From Lactovum sp047974165 (lineage in GTDB: Bacteria; Bacillota; Bacilli; Lactobacillales; Streptococcaceae), in the NCBI GenBank assembly GCA_047974165.1, contig JBKECB010000031.1:1-43317 (forward strand): a DNA stretch of 43,317 bases, read 5' to 3'. Every line of letters begins with the position of its first letter. Position 1 is the first letter of the stretch. The notes beneath the pieces were generated by a model. It saw only the letters and a list, made by a program, of their open reading frames with translations, was not told where the DNA came from and did no database searches. Shown one piece after another: positions 15,571 through 24,340 of this stretch. The position numbers and the translations under genes were made by a program.

Positions 15571-16515
15571 TTACCACCATGTTTGTGACCAGGCACCTGC
15601 ACCTTGAGTATGATAAAGGTTTATCACAGCGTTCAAATACTCTACTGGGCTCATTGCCGCATAGTTAACACCACCATGTGCTGCTCCATTCATCTGGAAA
15701 TAGCCATAAGTACCTGAGGAAGGGTTAACAATCGTTGGATTTCCTCCTGATTCACGATAAAGAATCTTTAACCAAACTGTTGCTGACACTCCGGTGCCAT
15801 TTGAGACATACTGAGCAGCTGCAGCAGGTGGCCAATCTGACCAGCTAGAGGAATTCCCTATACTAACTGGTGGTGGAGTTACAGTTGTTGTTTCGTTATT
15901 ATTACTATTATTACTATTTGAGTTATCTGTAGGAGGTGTCACATTTAAAGAATTACTTTCATTGGCTTCTTCTAAGCTTTCCTTTTCTTCTTCAGCTTGC
16001 ATTGCCAACTTTGCCTGCTTTTCAGCTTCAGCAACTGCCATTTCATTTTGATATTTTGTATTTAAAATATTTAATGTTTCTTCAACTTCCTTTTGTTGCG
16101 CTTGAATTTCTTTCTTTTCTTTCTCTAATTTTTCCTCATCTACCTTTAATTGTTCGATATTAGTCATCGATTGATTAATCACAGTGCTCATTGCGACTGC
16201 TTGTTGCAATGACATTTGGTTGAAAAAGATTTGATAGAGGACATTAGGTGAGGCATACTGCTGATTTTCTTGCATATTCCTCATCTGATCTTCTACCAAA
16301 GATTTTCTTGTTGCAATGTCTTTTTCTAGTTTAATAGAGTCTATTGTATTTTCCGTCATCTGTTCAGATAAGGTATCCAACTTTTTCTGATACTCTAGCA
16401 TTTGCTGCTGTGTTGAACTATCTGCCTTAAGTTCTTCAGTATTAAGCAAAAATGAACTTAAAAGAAAAGCTACTCCTATTAAAGTTAGAGTTGATTTTAA
16501 TTGTTTTGTAGTCAG
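15571..16515 (-). CDS. Secreted coiled-coil protein with lysozyme-like transglycosylase domain
   Basis: From a CTG start at 16515 the 314-residue product opens with T-T-K-Q-L-K-S-T-L and a hydrophobic run ending near residue 24, a good signal peptide. A CwlO/PcsB-like coiled coil (about 30-175) follows. Next come a Ser/Asn/Thr/Pro-rich linker (about 180-225) and a C-terminal lysozyme-like domain with Y-R-E-S-G-G (the Glu being the likely catalytic acid), Y-G-Y-F-Q-M-N and a final W-W. It resembles Apf/IsaA-type peptidoglycan hydrolases. AGGGAG precedes the CTG at ideal spacing, and an in-frame TAA upstream leaves no ATG. A TTG at 16449 would remove the signal peptide. The domain call is firm; the start is inferred. 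Confidence 0.85.
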   Translation of the reverse strand: MTTKQLKSTLTLIGVAFLLSSFLLNTEELKADSSTQQQMLEYQKKLDTLSEQMTENTIDSIKLEKDIATRKSLVEDQMRNMQENQQYASPNVLYQIFFNQMSLQQAVAMSTVINQSMTNIEQLKVDEEKLEKEKKEIQAQQKEVEETLNILNTKYQNEMAVAEAEKQAKLAMQAEEEKESLEEANESNSLNVTPPTDNSNSNNSNNNETTTVTPPPVSIGNSSSWSDWPPAAAAQYVSNGTGVSATVWLKILYRESGGNPTIVNPSSGTYGYFQMNGAAHGGVNYAAMSPVEYLNAVINLYHTQGAGAWSQTWW

Positions 16516-16566
16516 TGTTCTCTCCCTAATCTCTTATTCATGTCACTATATAAGATCATTCATTTA

Positions 16567-16595
16567 ATTCTAACATATTCTAACTCAATTATCAA
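16567..16595 (-). promoter_or_regulatory. Promoter of the transglycosylase gene
   Basis: TTGATA (16595-16590) and TAGAAT (16572-16567) are spaced by 17 nt, with an extended TG before the -10. The leader is about 45 nt. Confidence 0.8.
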
Positions 16596-16602
16596 CAGAG
16601 AT

Positions 16603-16624
16603 AAAAAGAGACGCAAAGCTCTCT
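16603..16624 (-). terminator. Probable pheT terminator
   Basis: AGAGAGC and GCGTCTCT form a stem with one bulged base around TTT and are followed by T residues. It starts 5 nt after the pheT stop codon. Confidence 0.55.
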
Positions 16625-16628
16625 ATTA

Positions 16629-19064
16629 TCATCGAATTTCAACCGACAACTTTTCTTCTAATTGCTTTGTTATTTTATTAACTGCAAGATTAATTTCCTC
16701 ATCAGTTAGTGACTGTCCTAAAGCTTGGAATGTTAAGCTATAAGCCATTGATTTCTTTCCTTTTGATAATTTTTCTCCACTATAAATATCAAAGAGGCGA
16801 ATTTCAGAAAGACTCTTAACTTTACTTTCTAAAATGACACTCTCAACTTCTGAATGCTGAATATTTTCATCTAAAAGTAAGGCCAAATCACGGCTACTTG
16901 CTTGGATTTTTGGAATTTCTTTAAAAATTACTTGTTTGGGAGAAAGATTAAGTAAAAGCTGTATATCAAGTTCTGCAACATATGTTTCTTTAATATCATA
17001 TTTTTTTGCAAAAACAGGATGGACTTGTCCTAGAAATCCTATCTCTTGCCCTTTAATTTTAATTATAGCTGTACGTCCAGGATGCATCCCTTCCTTATCT
17101 GAAATCGCTTGAAATTCAAGCTTTTCATAGCCTATCAAAAGTTCTTCCACAATCCCTTTTAAATCATAAAAGTCAACAGATTTTTCTTCCTGATGCCAGC
17201 TTTTATCTTTTAATTTTCCTGTTAAAGCAAATGCAAGGTGCGTACATTGTTCGGGATGCTCATCTTCTTTATTTCTTGTTAAAAATACATTTCCTATCTC
17301 ATAAATTGCCAAATCTGACTTTTTACGATTTTGATTGTAATTTATAATATCTAACAGGCCAGGAATCATTGATGTTCTCAAACTTGTTCTTTCTTCTGAC
17401 ATTGGGAGCATTAAAGAAGTCAGTTCTTTTTCTCCAGAAAATTCTAATGCTTTTTCTGAACTCACAAGACTATAGGCAATCACTTCACTTAAGCCTGAAG
17501 CTTCTAAAGATTTACGGACTTTTAGACGAAGTTTTTGAAAGTCTGTTCTCTCACCAGAAGTTTGAAGCGATGGGAGACTAACAGGCAGACGATCATAGCC
17601 ATAAATACGTGCAACTTCTTCTACAAGATCTGCCGCAATACGAATATCCCAACGATGTGCTGGAATTTCACATATAAATACCGTCCCCTCATCTCTAAAT
17701 CTTCGAAATTCTCTAGAGGTTATCGATTTCGTTTCTGTAGAAAAAGCAAGCTGATTAAATATTTGCTCAATTTCTTTAATTTCTAGAGTTACTCCTAATA
17801 AATTATGGATTTCTTCTAGAGTTACCTCTACTTTTACAGCTTCAGGCTTATAATCATTTGATTCGACAATCCCTGACAGGACCTCTCCTTCTGAAAGTTC
17901 AGCAATCATTGCCGCTGCATAATCTAAAGCTTCTGTAACAGTCGATTCATTGATTCCTTTTTCAAAACGGCTGGATGACTCTGAGCGTAAATTAAATTTT
18001 TGAGAGCTTTTACGGATGGAAAGACTGTCAAAAATAGCAGCTTCTAGCGCAACTGTTGTTGTTTCATTTGTAATTTCAGAGTCTAAACCTCCCATGACAC
18101 CCGCAAGAGCGACTGGAACACCCTTTGCTGTAATGACAATATCTTCTTCTGAAAGTTGACGCTCAGTAGCATCCAACGTAATTATCTTTTCATTTTTCTT
18201 CGCCTGTCGTACAAGAATTTCATCCGATGCTAATTTATTAAAATCAAAACTATGTAAAGGTTGGCCATAATACATTAATACATAATTTGTCACATCTACC
18301 ACGTTATTAATCGGTTTAACTCCAGCATTCATAAGTCGATTTTGCAACCAGAGAGGTGATTTTTTTATCGTTACATTTTCAATAATACGAATTTTATAAG
18401 TTGCAACATTATCTGTCTCTACTTTTATTGAAATCTTATCCTTTGCTGCCCTTTCAACTTCTTTAATTTCCTTCTTAGCAAATGATAAAGGCAGATTATA
18501 AATTGCTGACACTTCATGTGCCACACCTCGCATTGATAACGCATCTGCACGATTAGGTGTAATTGATAACTCTAAAACTTCATCATCCATATCTAAATAA
18601 GGAAAAATACTCTCTCCATTTTTAGCCTCAGCAGGAAGCTCATAAATCCCCTCTTCATGTTTCATTGGATTTATCTTATCAGAAATTCCTAATTCATCTA
18701 AAGCACAAAGCATTCCGTTGGACGCTACGCCTCGAATTTTTCCTTTTTTAATCTTGTGATTATCTACAATTTTCGCACCAACTAAAGCTGTAATAACCTT
18801 CATACCTACTCGAACGTTATCTGCTCCACATACAATCTGTAAAGATTCTTGTTCTGCCACTTCAACTTTTGTAATATGCAGATGAGTATCTGGAATATCC
18901 TCAATTGATAAGATTTCTCCTACAACAAGTTTAGAAAGTCCGTTTTCTGGAGAGTAAATCCCTTCAACTTCTATGCCTGTTGTTGACATCTTTTCTTCTA
19001 ACTCTCTTGCTGTCACTGTCAAATCAGGTAATAATTCTTTTAACCATTTATAACTTACTTGCAT
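16629..19064 (-). CDS. pheT: Phenylalanyl-tRNA synthetase beta subunit
   Basis: PheT is the beta subunit of the alpha2-beta2 enzyme charging tRNA-Phe. The 811 residues have the full bacterial layout: an EMAP/tRNA-binding domain (about 40-150), B3/B4 editing domain (about 210-370), B5 domain (about 405-480), catalytic-like core (about 490-700) and FDX-ACB anticodon-binding domain (about 718-811). AAGGAAAA precedes the start. It follows pheS by 45 nt in a T-box controlled operon. Confidence 0.98.
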   Translation of the reverse strand: MQVSYKWLKELLPDLTVTARELEEKMSTTGIEVEGIYSPENGLSKLVVGEILSIEDIPDTHLHITKVEVAEQESLQIVCGADNVRVGMKVITALVGAKIVDNHKIKKGKIRGVASNGMLCALDELGISDKINPMKHEEGIYELPAEAKNGESIFPYLDMDDEVLELSITPNRADALSMRGVAHEVSAIYNLPLSFAKKEIKEVERAAKDKISIKVETDNVATYKIRIIENVTIKKSPLWLQNRLMNAGVKPINNVVDVTNYVLMYYGQPLHSFDFNKLASDEILVRQAKKNEKIITLDATERQLSEEDIVITAKGVPVALAGVMGGLDSEITNETTTVALEAAIFDSLSIRKSSQKFNLRSESSSRFEKGINESTVTEALDYAAAMIAELSEGEVLSGIVESNDYKPEAVKVEVTLEEIHNLLGVTLEIKEIEQIFNQLAFSTETKSITSREFRRFRDEGTVFICEIPAHRWDIRIAADLVEEVARIYGYDRLPVSLPSLQTSGERTDFQKLRLKVRKSLEASGLSEVIAYSLVSSEKALEFSGEKELTSLMLPMSEERTSLRTSMIPGLLDIINYNQNRKKSDLAIYEIGNVFLTRNKEDEHPEQCTHLAFALTGKLKDKSWHQEEKSVDFYDLKGIVEELLIGYEKLEFQAISDKEGMHPGRTAIIKIKGQEIGFLGQVHPVFAKKYDIKETYVAELDIQLLLNLSPKQVIFKEIPKIQASSRDLALLLDENIQHSEVESVILESKVKSLSEIRLFDIYSGEKLSKGKKSMAYSLTFQALGQSLTDEEINLAVNKITKQLEEKLSVEIR

Positions 19065-19109
19065 TTTATTTTCCTTAATTTCTTATTTTAAATTTATAAT
19101 CACAATTTA

Positions 19110-20147
19110 TCATGTAAATTGCTCTAAGAATCTTAAATCTCCCTGATAAAATTCACGAATATCATTAATTCCATATCTAAGCATGGCAATACGCTCCAGT
19201 CCTAGACCAAAAGCAAATCCTGAATAAACTGAACTGTCTAAGCCTGACATTTCAAGCACCTTAGGATGAACCATTCCTGCACCTAAAATCTCAATCCAGC
19301 CTGTTTGTTTACAAACATTACATCCTTTTCCTTGACATTTAAAACAGCTAATATCAACCTCTACAGATGGCTCTGTAAAAGGGAAATAACTTGGACGCCA
19401 ACGCAGCTTACGATCTAAACCAAACATTTTTTTCATCACAAGATCTAAAGTTCCTTTTAGATTAGACATACTTATATTTTCTCCAACAACAAGCCCTTCA
19501 ATCTGATGGAATTGATGACTATGTGTGGCATCATCTGTATCTCTTCTATAAACACGACCTGGTGCAATCATCTGTAAGCTTGAACTTTCAAAATTATGCT
19601 GATCCATCATTCTAGCCTGCATAGGACTTGTATGTGTTCTAAGTAAAATCTCATCTGTAATATAAAAAGTATCTTGCATGTCACGTGCAGGGTGATTTTT
19701 AGGTAAGTTCATCCTCTCAAAATTATAATGATCCGTTTCAACCTCATAGCCCTCTACTATTTTATAACCCATCCCTAAGAAAATCTCTTCAATTTCTTCT
19801 TCTGTTTGAGTCAAAATATGACGAAAGCCCTGTTTATTTTTCCGTCCAGGTAGAGTAACATCTAAACATTCATAAGAAAGTGCTTGATAAAGACGCTTAC
19901 TTTCTAATTCTAATTTTTTCTCCTCTAATAAAACATTAATTTTATCACGAAAATCATTCGCTAAAGCTCCTATTTTAGGTCGTTCTTCTGCCAAAAGATC
20001 CTTCATCCCTTTTAAAATTTCTGTCAACTCACCTTTTTTCCCAAGTATTTGAATACGAAAGTTATTTAAGGCTTGCTCATCTGCAAGTTCTTTCAGCTGC
20101 TTTAAAGATGCCTCTTGAAGTTTTAAAATCTTTTCTTCTAATATCAT
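19110..20147 (-). CDS. pheS: Phenylalanyl-tRNA synthetase alpha subunit
   Basis: PheS is the catalytic class II subunit for tRNA-Phe aminoacylation. The 345 residues include an N-terminal coiled coil (about 1-85), motif 2 around V-Y-R-R-D-T-D-D-A-T-H near 205-215, F-P-F-T-E-P-S near 255-261, and motif 3 G-F-A-F-G-L-G-L-E-R near 308-317. AAGGATGG lies upstream of the ATG. It follows a glutathione peroxidase gene by 14 nt. Confidence 0.98.
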   Translation of the reverse strand: MILEEKILKLQEASLKQLKELADEQALNNFRIQILGKKGELTEILKGMKDLLAEERPKIGALANDFRDKINVLLEEKKLELESKRLYQALSYECLDVTLPGRKNKQGFRHILTQTEEEIEEIFLGMGYKIVEGYEVETDHYNFERMNLPKNHPARDMQDTFYITDEILLRTHTSPMQARMMDQHNFESSSLQMIAPGRVYRRDTDDATHSHQFHQIEGLVVGENISMSNLKGTLDLVMKKMFGLDRKLRWRPSYFPFTEPSVEVDISCFKCQGKGCNVCKQTGWIEILGAGMVHPKVLEMSGLDSSVYSGFAFGLGLERIAMLRYGINDIREFYQGDLRFLEQFT

Positions 20148-20161
20148 TTAAATTTCCATCC

Positions 20162-20650
20162 TTATTTACTCATTTTTAATAATTTTTCAATATCTTCTCT
20201 CATTTCCTCTGGTTCAGATTTAGGAGAGAAGCGTTGACTAACCTGTCCTTCACGATCAATTAAAAACTTCGTAAAATTCCATTTTATTGTTGAGCTTGAA
20301 AGTAAACCTGACTTTTTCTTTTTTAAGAATTTATAAAGTGGGTGTGTCTGACCTCCATTAACATCAATTTTTTCAAACATTGTAAAAGTCACTCCATAGT
20401 TAAGCTGACAAAATTCTTCTATTTCTGAGTGACTACCTGGATCTTGTGCTGCAAATTGATTACAAGGAAATCCTAAAATCTCCAATCCTTGCTCATGATA
20501 TTCCTTGTAAAGTTTTTCAAGACCTTCAAATTGTGGTGTTAGCCCACACTTACTTGCTGTATTTACTATAAGAACTACTTTTCCTTTATAGTCAGACATT
20601 GAAACTTCCTGACCATTTATTTTCTTTGCTTTATATTCATAAAATGACAT
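20162..20650 (-). CDS. Glutathione peroxidase family (thiol peroxidase)
   Basis: This is a thioredoxin-fold peroxidase reducing hydroperoxides, in bacteria usually with thioredoxin as reductant. The 162 residues show N-T-A-S-K-C-G-L-T (peroxidatic Cys near 36), G-F-P-C-N-Q-F (Cys near 64) and W-N-F-T-K-F near 125. I chose the ATG at 20650, preceded by AAAGGAAAA. An upstream in-frame ATG at 20734 would put the coding sequence through the T-box terminator. It is the first gene of a gpx-pheS-pheT transcript, which is an odd partner for tRNA charging. Confidence 0.93.
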   Translation of the reverse strand: MSFYEYKAKKINGQEVSMSDYKGKVVLIVNTASKCGLTPQFEGLEKLYKEYHEQGLEILGFPCNQFAAQDPGSHSEIEEFCQLNYGVTFTMFEKIDVNGGQTHPLYKFLKKKKSGLLSSSTIKWNFTKFLIDREGQVSQRFSPKSEPEEMREDIEKLLKMSK

Positions 20651-20860
20651 TATATTTTCCTTTCTAATAAAAAAACGCAGTCTTCCCCTCTCATTTAGGA
20701 GCGGGGAAACCGCGTAACCATCCTTATTTATCACTTAATTTTAATCTGTCTTTTTATTTGGCTGAATTTCAATAAAGTTTCATTATGCAGGCTTACAATC
20801 TAAGGCCCACATTCCCTGTTAACTTCTCTTTAGCTACTTGTCCAAAAGACTTATTCAATT
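20651..20860 (-). promoter_or_regulatory. T-box leader (probably tRNA-Phe) for gpx-pheS-pheT
   Basis: The minus strand carries the T-box core AATAAGGATGGTTACGCGG (20728-20710). It is followed by a GC-rich terminator stem whose arms include GTTTCCCC and GGGGAAGAC, and then a run of seven T (20675-20669). TGGT in the core fits a discriminator A in the tRNA acceptor end. The upstream 100 nt can hold Stem I, and a TTC triplet in GAAATTCAGCC is a candidate Phe specifier. Phe specificity rests on the downstream pheST genes; I did not fold Stem I. Confidence 0.85.
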
Positions 20861-21567
20861 GTAGTTATTGTAACATAATCCGATAATTTTAACAAGATAT
20901 CTGCTGTTGCTCCATAAACCTTGACTTTGTGGTAAGGTTGCAGTAAAAGAAAATCAATCACCTGATCAGCGTTAAACTTTCCATCTAAACTAGCGAAGTG
21001 ACACTGTGGTTTACTATGACTAAAAAACTCAGCAGTTAGATAATACAAGCCCTTTGAAAAAGTAACGAGTAAAGTATCCTCACTTCCTTGCCCCTCTATC
21101 TTTTTAACAGCCAGAGTTTCTGATAATTTTCTATCATCTTCAAAAATCAAGCCCCCCGTACTTACGACAGAGGCTGTTATTCCTAATAAATGTGTATAAC
21201 CTGAGCCTGTTACCCTTAGTTTGATAGAAAAACTATCGTATTTTGGAACAACAAACTCAACAGACTTTTTTGTTCGATCAGAAAAACGAGCAATTTCTTC
21301 TGCTTTTTTAAAAAAGATAATTTCTAAAAAAGAAAATAAACCAAAATCTTCAGAGTCAATTGAAAATTTTACGATTTCATTTATAGGAAGTCCAAAAAAA
21401 TGTTCTGATGAAAGCTCTAAAATAGGCATATTTTTCTTAATTAAATGATGCTCAAATACAATTTCCTCCCCTTCATCATAAACAACACGAGCACCATCTA
21501 AAAGATAAAACTTATCTGATTTTGTAAAGTTATAACGCCAGTAAAGACGCTTAATTGACTCTGTCAA
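20851..21567 (-). CDS. asp3: Accessory Sec system protein Asp3
   Basis: Asp3 forms a complex with Asp1 and Asp2 and supports export and modification of serine-rich glycoproteins in streptococci and lactobacilli. The N-terminal 130 residues show the Asp3 pattern: a Y-W-R start, L-P-x-x-E-I, an aromatic F-x-F-L-E-I-I-F-F strand, and a Y-x-S-F-S-I-K-L-R-V-T-G-S-G strand. About 100 further residues form a tail I cannot assign. It overlaps gtfB by 4 nt. It is usually placed after asp2, whereas here it is the last gene of the cluster. The identity is likely but weaker than for gtfA, gtfB and asp2. Confidence 0.7.
   Translation of the reverse strand: MTESIKRLYWRYNFTKSDKFYLLDGARVVYDEGEEIVFEHHLIKKNMPILELSSEHFFGLPINEIVKFSIDSEDFGLFSFLEIIFFKKAEEIARFSDRTKKSVEFVVPKYDSFSIKLRVTGSGYTHLLGITASVVSTGGLIFEDDRKLSETLAVKKIEGQGSEDTLLVTFSKGLYYLTAEFFSHSKPQCHFASLDGKFNADQVIDFLLLQPYHKVKVYGATADILLKLSDYVTITTIE
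20867..20895 (-). promoter_or_regulatory. Promoter of gpx-pheST, inside the 3' end of asp3
   Basis: TTGTTA (20895-20890) and TACAAT (20872-20867) are 17 nt apart, with an extended TG before the -10. Both hexamers lie within the last codons of asp3, so the T-box RNA starts around the asp3 stop codon. Confidence 0.7.
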
Positions 21568-22850
21568 GATAAAATCTCCTTATAATCATTAACTTGAGCA
21601 ACTTTTCCTTTTTTCTTATGAAGAAGATCTAAAAGAAAGGATTTTTCTGGAATTTTTAATAACTTTTCAAACTCTTCTTCTTGCTCAAAAACAAGCTCAT
21701 AATCAGGATTTTTAGCTGTTTTTCTATCTGATAAAACAAGCATTCCTTCCAAGTAGGCTTTTTGGATAATATTTTCCCAATTTGTTCCCTGATTAAGATC
21801 TAAATAAATATCATGATTCGAAAGTAAACTCTCAATCTGATTCAGGCGAATAGCCTCTAATACAAATACATTATCATGCTTACTTGCAAAAGTTCTAAGT
21901 TTATCTGAAATCTCTGAAGGAGCTGCAATTGTCCATATTGCATTTTCCTTTTGAAGATTTTCTGCAATCTTATTGTCATAAAGAATTTGATCTGATCGTG
22001 TGAGCGTAAGATATTTTGAACGAAAAGTATTTTTTCTTTTTATTCTTTCAATTGTCCCTAGATAAATAAGGTCAAGCTGAGGGTGAGCAAACATGTGCTT
22101 AACTTTTTCCATTTCTTTTTCATTTTCAAAAAGAAGTCGCGTCACATTTGTTTTACCCTCTAAGATCATTTTCATATTTGCCGGAATTTCTTTTTGAATT
22201 TTTTCTTGAAAGTACAAACTTGATTTCACATTTGCAAGACGATTACTTACAAAAAAAGGAGTTGACATTGAATTGATCAAAATCTCATCATACTCAAACT
22301 TAAGTTCTTGAAGATAAGCTTTTATAAAGTCTGATAGATTTGAAAATATCTTTGATCCAAATACAATTACATCCGTCAGTAAATCTCTTGTCAATACTTT
22401 TTTTCCATCAGCATTAAAATAAATTTCTTTTACTGCCTTTCCTTCAAAATTATGAAGGACTTCGGAATATTTAAAAGCTTTACTATTATAACGTTCCGAT
22501 ATAACTTTTGTTCCTTTTTTATCTAACCAACTAACCTCTGATACTAACCGATGACCTTGTGTAGCATAATAAATATAACCTTTTAACTCATCTCCTAATA
22601 AAATCTCAGCTTTTAACCCATCTAAATTACGAATTTCATAAAACTCAGGAACCTTAATCTGATTATAATGAAGGTCTTTATCCTCGAGGGTTTCTGCACC
22701 TATAAGATAAGCAAATGGGTTAAGTGTTTTCTGAGCTAAAAAGCCATCATAATGAATCGTGACATGCCGATAATTAATCTTTGCAATCGTCAAACTTGAT
22801 AAAAAACGCTTGCTGGCTTGATGATAAAAGTCTGTTAAAACAAGTTTCAT
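21564..22850 (-). CDS. gtfB: Accessory Sec glycosylation chaperone GtfB
   Basis: GtfB is the partner of GtfA. The GtfA-GtfB complex adds GlcNAc to Ser/Thr of serine-rich repeat adhesins, and GtfB recognises the acceptor. The 428 residues fit the family (about 430-450): an N-terminal half rich in beta strands (about 40-170, with D-G-F-L near 35 and a Y-F-N-A-D-G-K-K-V-L-T-R motif near 143-154), then a GT-B-type C-terminal half. No E-x7-E motif is seen, as expected for GtfB. It overlaps gtfA and asp3 by 4 nt each. Confidence 0.85.
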   Translation of the reverse strand: MKLVLTDFYHQASKRFLSSLTIAKINYRHVTIHYDGFLAQKTLNPFAYLIGAETLEDKDLHYNQIKVPEFYEIRNLDGLKAEILLGDELKGYIYYATQGHRLVSEVSWLDKKGTKVISERYNSKAFKYSEVLHNFEGKAVKEIYFNADGKKVLTRDLLTDVIVFGSKIFSNLSDFIKAYLQELKFEYDEILINSMSTPFFVSNRLANVKSSLYFQEKIQKEIPANMKMILEGKTNVTRLLFENEKEMEKVKHMFAHPQLDLIYLGTIERIKRKNTFRSKYLTLTRSDQILYDNKIAENLQKENAIWTIAAPSEISDKLRTFASKHDNVFVLEAIRLNQIESLLSNHDIYLDLNQGTNWENIIQKAYLEGMLVLSDRKTAKNPDYELVFEQEEEFEKLLKIPEKSFLLDLLHKKKGKVAQVNDYKEILS

Positions 22851-24340
22851 TTTTTATCTCCTTTCAAACATAAGTCATAAAAATCACGCCATTGCTGACT
22901 AACATATTCTGACAAATAGTTCGTTGCCTTTTCTTTAGAGTAGTGATGAACTTTTTTTCTATCCAGTTTTCTTATACTATGCTTTATTTTTTCAGAAAAG
23001 ATTAAAATTTGCTCCTCTTCAGTCTTTGGCTCAATGAGATAACCATTAATCTTATTTTTAATAAATTCAGTATTGCCATAGTCAACATTCAAACCAACTA
23101 TTGGAAGACTTGCTGCTAAGGCTTCAAGAATGGTCAAGCCAAATCCTTCTGAGCCTGAAGCTGTTAGATAGGCACCGTATTGTTCATAAAGCTCTAAGTT
23201 TAAGTGATAATGTCCTTTAAGTCGAATATAATCTTGAGCTTCTAACTTATTAATAAGTTCTTTTAAATTTTTTTCTAGACTTCCAGCCCCATAAATATCA
23301 AATTCAATTTCAGGGATTTCTTCTTTTACTCTTGCAACTGCTTGAACTAAGATATCAATATGTTTCTCAGATGCCAGACGACTGGCTGTCAAAAACTTAT
23401 ACTTATTCTTTTGAAGATTTTTCCCCTCTGATAATTGAGAAATCGTCCCTACAGGGATTGTTAAAATTTTAGATTCTTGATTTCCAGAAATTTCAAACTG
23501 ATGTTGAAGTTTTTCTTTTTGCTTATCAGTAGACACAATAAAGTAATCGATATATTGATGATTAACAAAAACGTATTCATAATAGTTATTCCAGAGTACC
23601 CATTGCTCATCTGTCATACGCTTACTAAAATGTTCAGCATGCACGACAACAACAAAAGTAGAATCGGACTTATTTTGGAATAATTCTGAAGCTAAGTCTG
23701 TATTTCTATCCATAATTACTAAATCTTCTTTAGAAAATTCTAAGCGCTTGAAAAACTCCTGATAAAATTCAGAACTTCCTTGAAGAACCTTATCACCTAA
23801 TAAAGTTAAAATTATTTTATTTTCATGTAAAAATTGACGCATAGATCGTTGGCCATCTTCATCATAAAAATAACGGCAAAAGATTTCTTTTCCATGGTAA
23901 TAATCAATACTTGTCAAACGATCACTATAATGTGCAACTTCTTGTAAAGCTCCTGAAAAAATCATATCCACTCGATCAATCATTTTAGTTTCTGGAACAA
24001 ACCAGACCTTATAACTGCTCTTATCGTTTTTAAAATCAACCGAGCGTTCATTTTCATTCTCTTTTTTAAATTCCTTTGTTAGAGTTTTTTCAAATTCTGA
24101 GAGAGAATAAGTTGAGCGATGATTTTTTTGACCTGCCATAAACTTATAAGCATTGAGTGTAAAATCCATATCAATGCCTATATTATCTGTAAAACGTGTA
24201 TAGTTAGAATAGATATAATCACAAAAGACAAAGTACTGCTCTTCTGGAAAGTCTTTCACTAAGTCAAAGCGATACTTCTGAGCATACTCAATCCCACTTG
24301 AACTCTGACCTATCCCTCTATTGATATGATAAACGGTCAA
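22847..24340 (-). CDS. gtfA: Accessory Sec glycosyltransferase GtfA
   Basis: GtfA is a GT4-type O-GlcNAc transferase acting in the cytosol on the serine-rich adhesin before export. The 497 residues open with the typical GtfA start (M-T-V-Y-x-I-N-x-G-I-G, then S-S-G-x-E-Y-A). A beta-rich extension (about 110-180) precedes the C-terminal nucleotide-sugar site, with T-A-S-R-L-A-S-E-K at 318-326 and the E-x7-E pair at Glu398 and Glu406 (G-S-E-G-F-G-L near 396-402). It overlaps its upstream and downstream neighbours by 4 nt, so subunit synthesis is coupled. Confidence 0.92.
   Translation of the reverse strand: MTVYHINRGIGQSSSGIEYAQKYRFDLVKDFPEEQYFVFCDYIYSNYTRFTDNIGIDMDFTLNAYKFMAGQKNHRSTYSLSEFEKTLTKEFKKENENERSVDFKNDKSSYKVWFVPETKMIDRVDMIFSGALQEVAHYSDRLTSIDYYHGKEIFCRYFYDEDGQRSMRQFLHENKIILTLLGDKVLQGSSEFYQEFFKRLEFSKEDLVIMDRNTDLASELFQNKSDSTFVVVVHAEHFSKRMTDEQWVLWNNYYEYVFVNHQYIDYFIVSTDKQKEKLQHQFEISGNQESKILTIPVGTISQLSEGKNLQKNKYKFLTASRLASEKHIDILVQAVARVKEEIPEIEFDIYGAGSLEKNLKELINKLEAQDYIRLKGHYHLNLELYEQYGAYLTASGSEGFGLTILEALAASLPIVGLNVDYGNTEFIKNKINGYLIEPKTEEEQILIFSEKIKHSIRKLDRKKVHHYSKEKATNYLSEYVSQQWRDFYDLCLKGDKK

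Noticed and set aside
15571..16449. TTG start at 16449 for the transglycosylase gene
   Set aside because: It has no Shine-Dalgarno and would remove the hydrophobic signal segment encoded just upstream. The CTG at 16515 has both.
20651..20734. 28-residue N-terminal extension of the glutathione peroxidase
   Set aside because: These codons are the T-box core and terminator. The conserved domain and AAAGGAAAA support the ATG at 20650.
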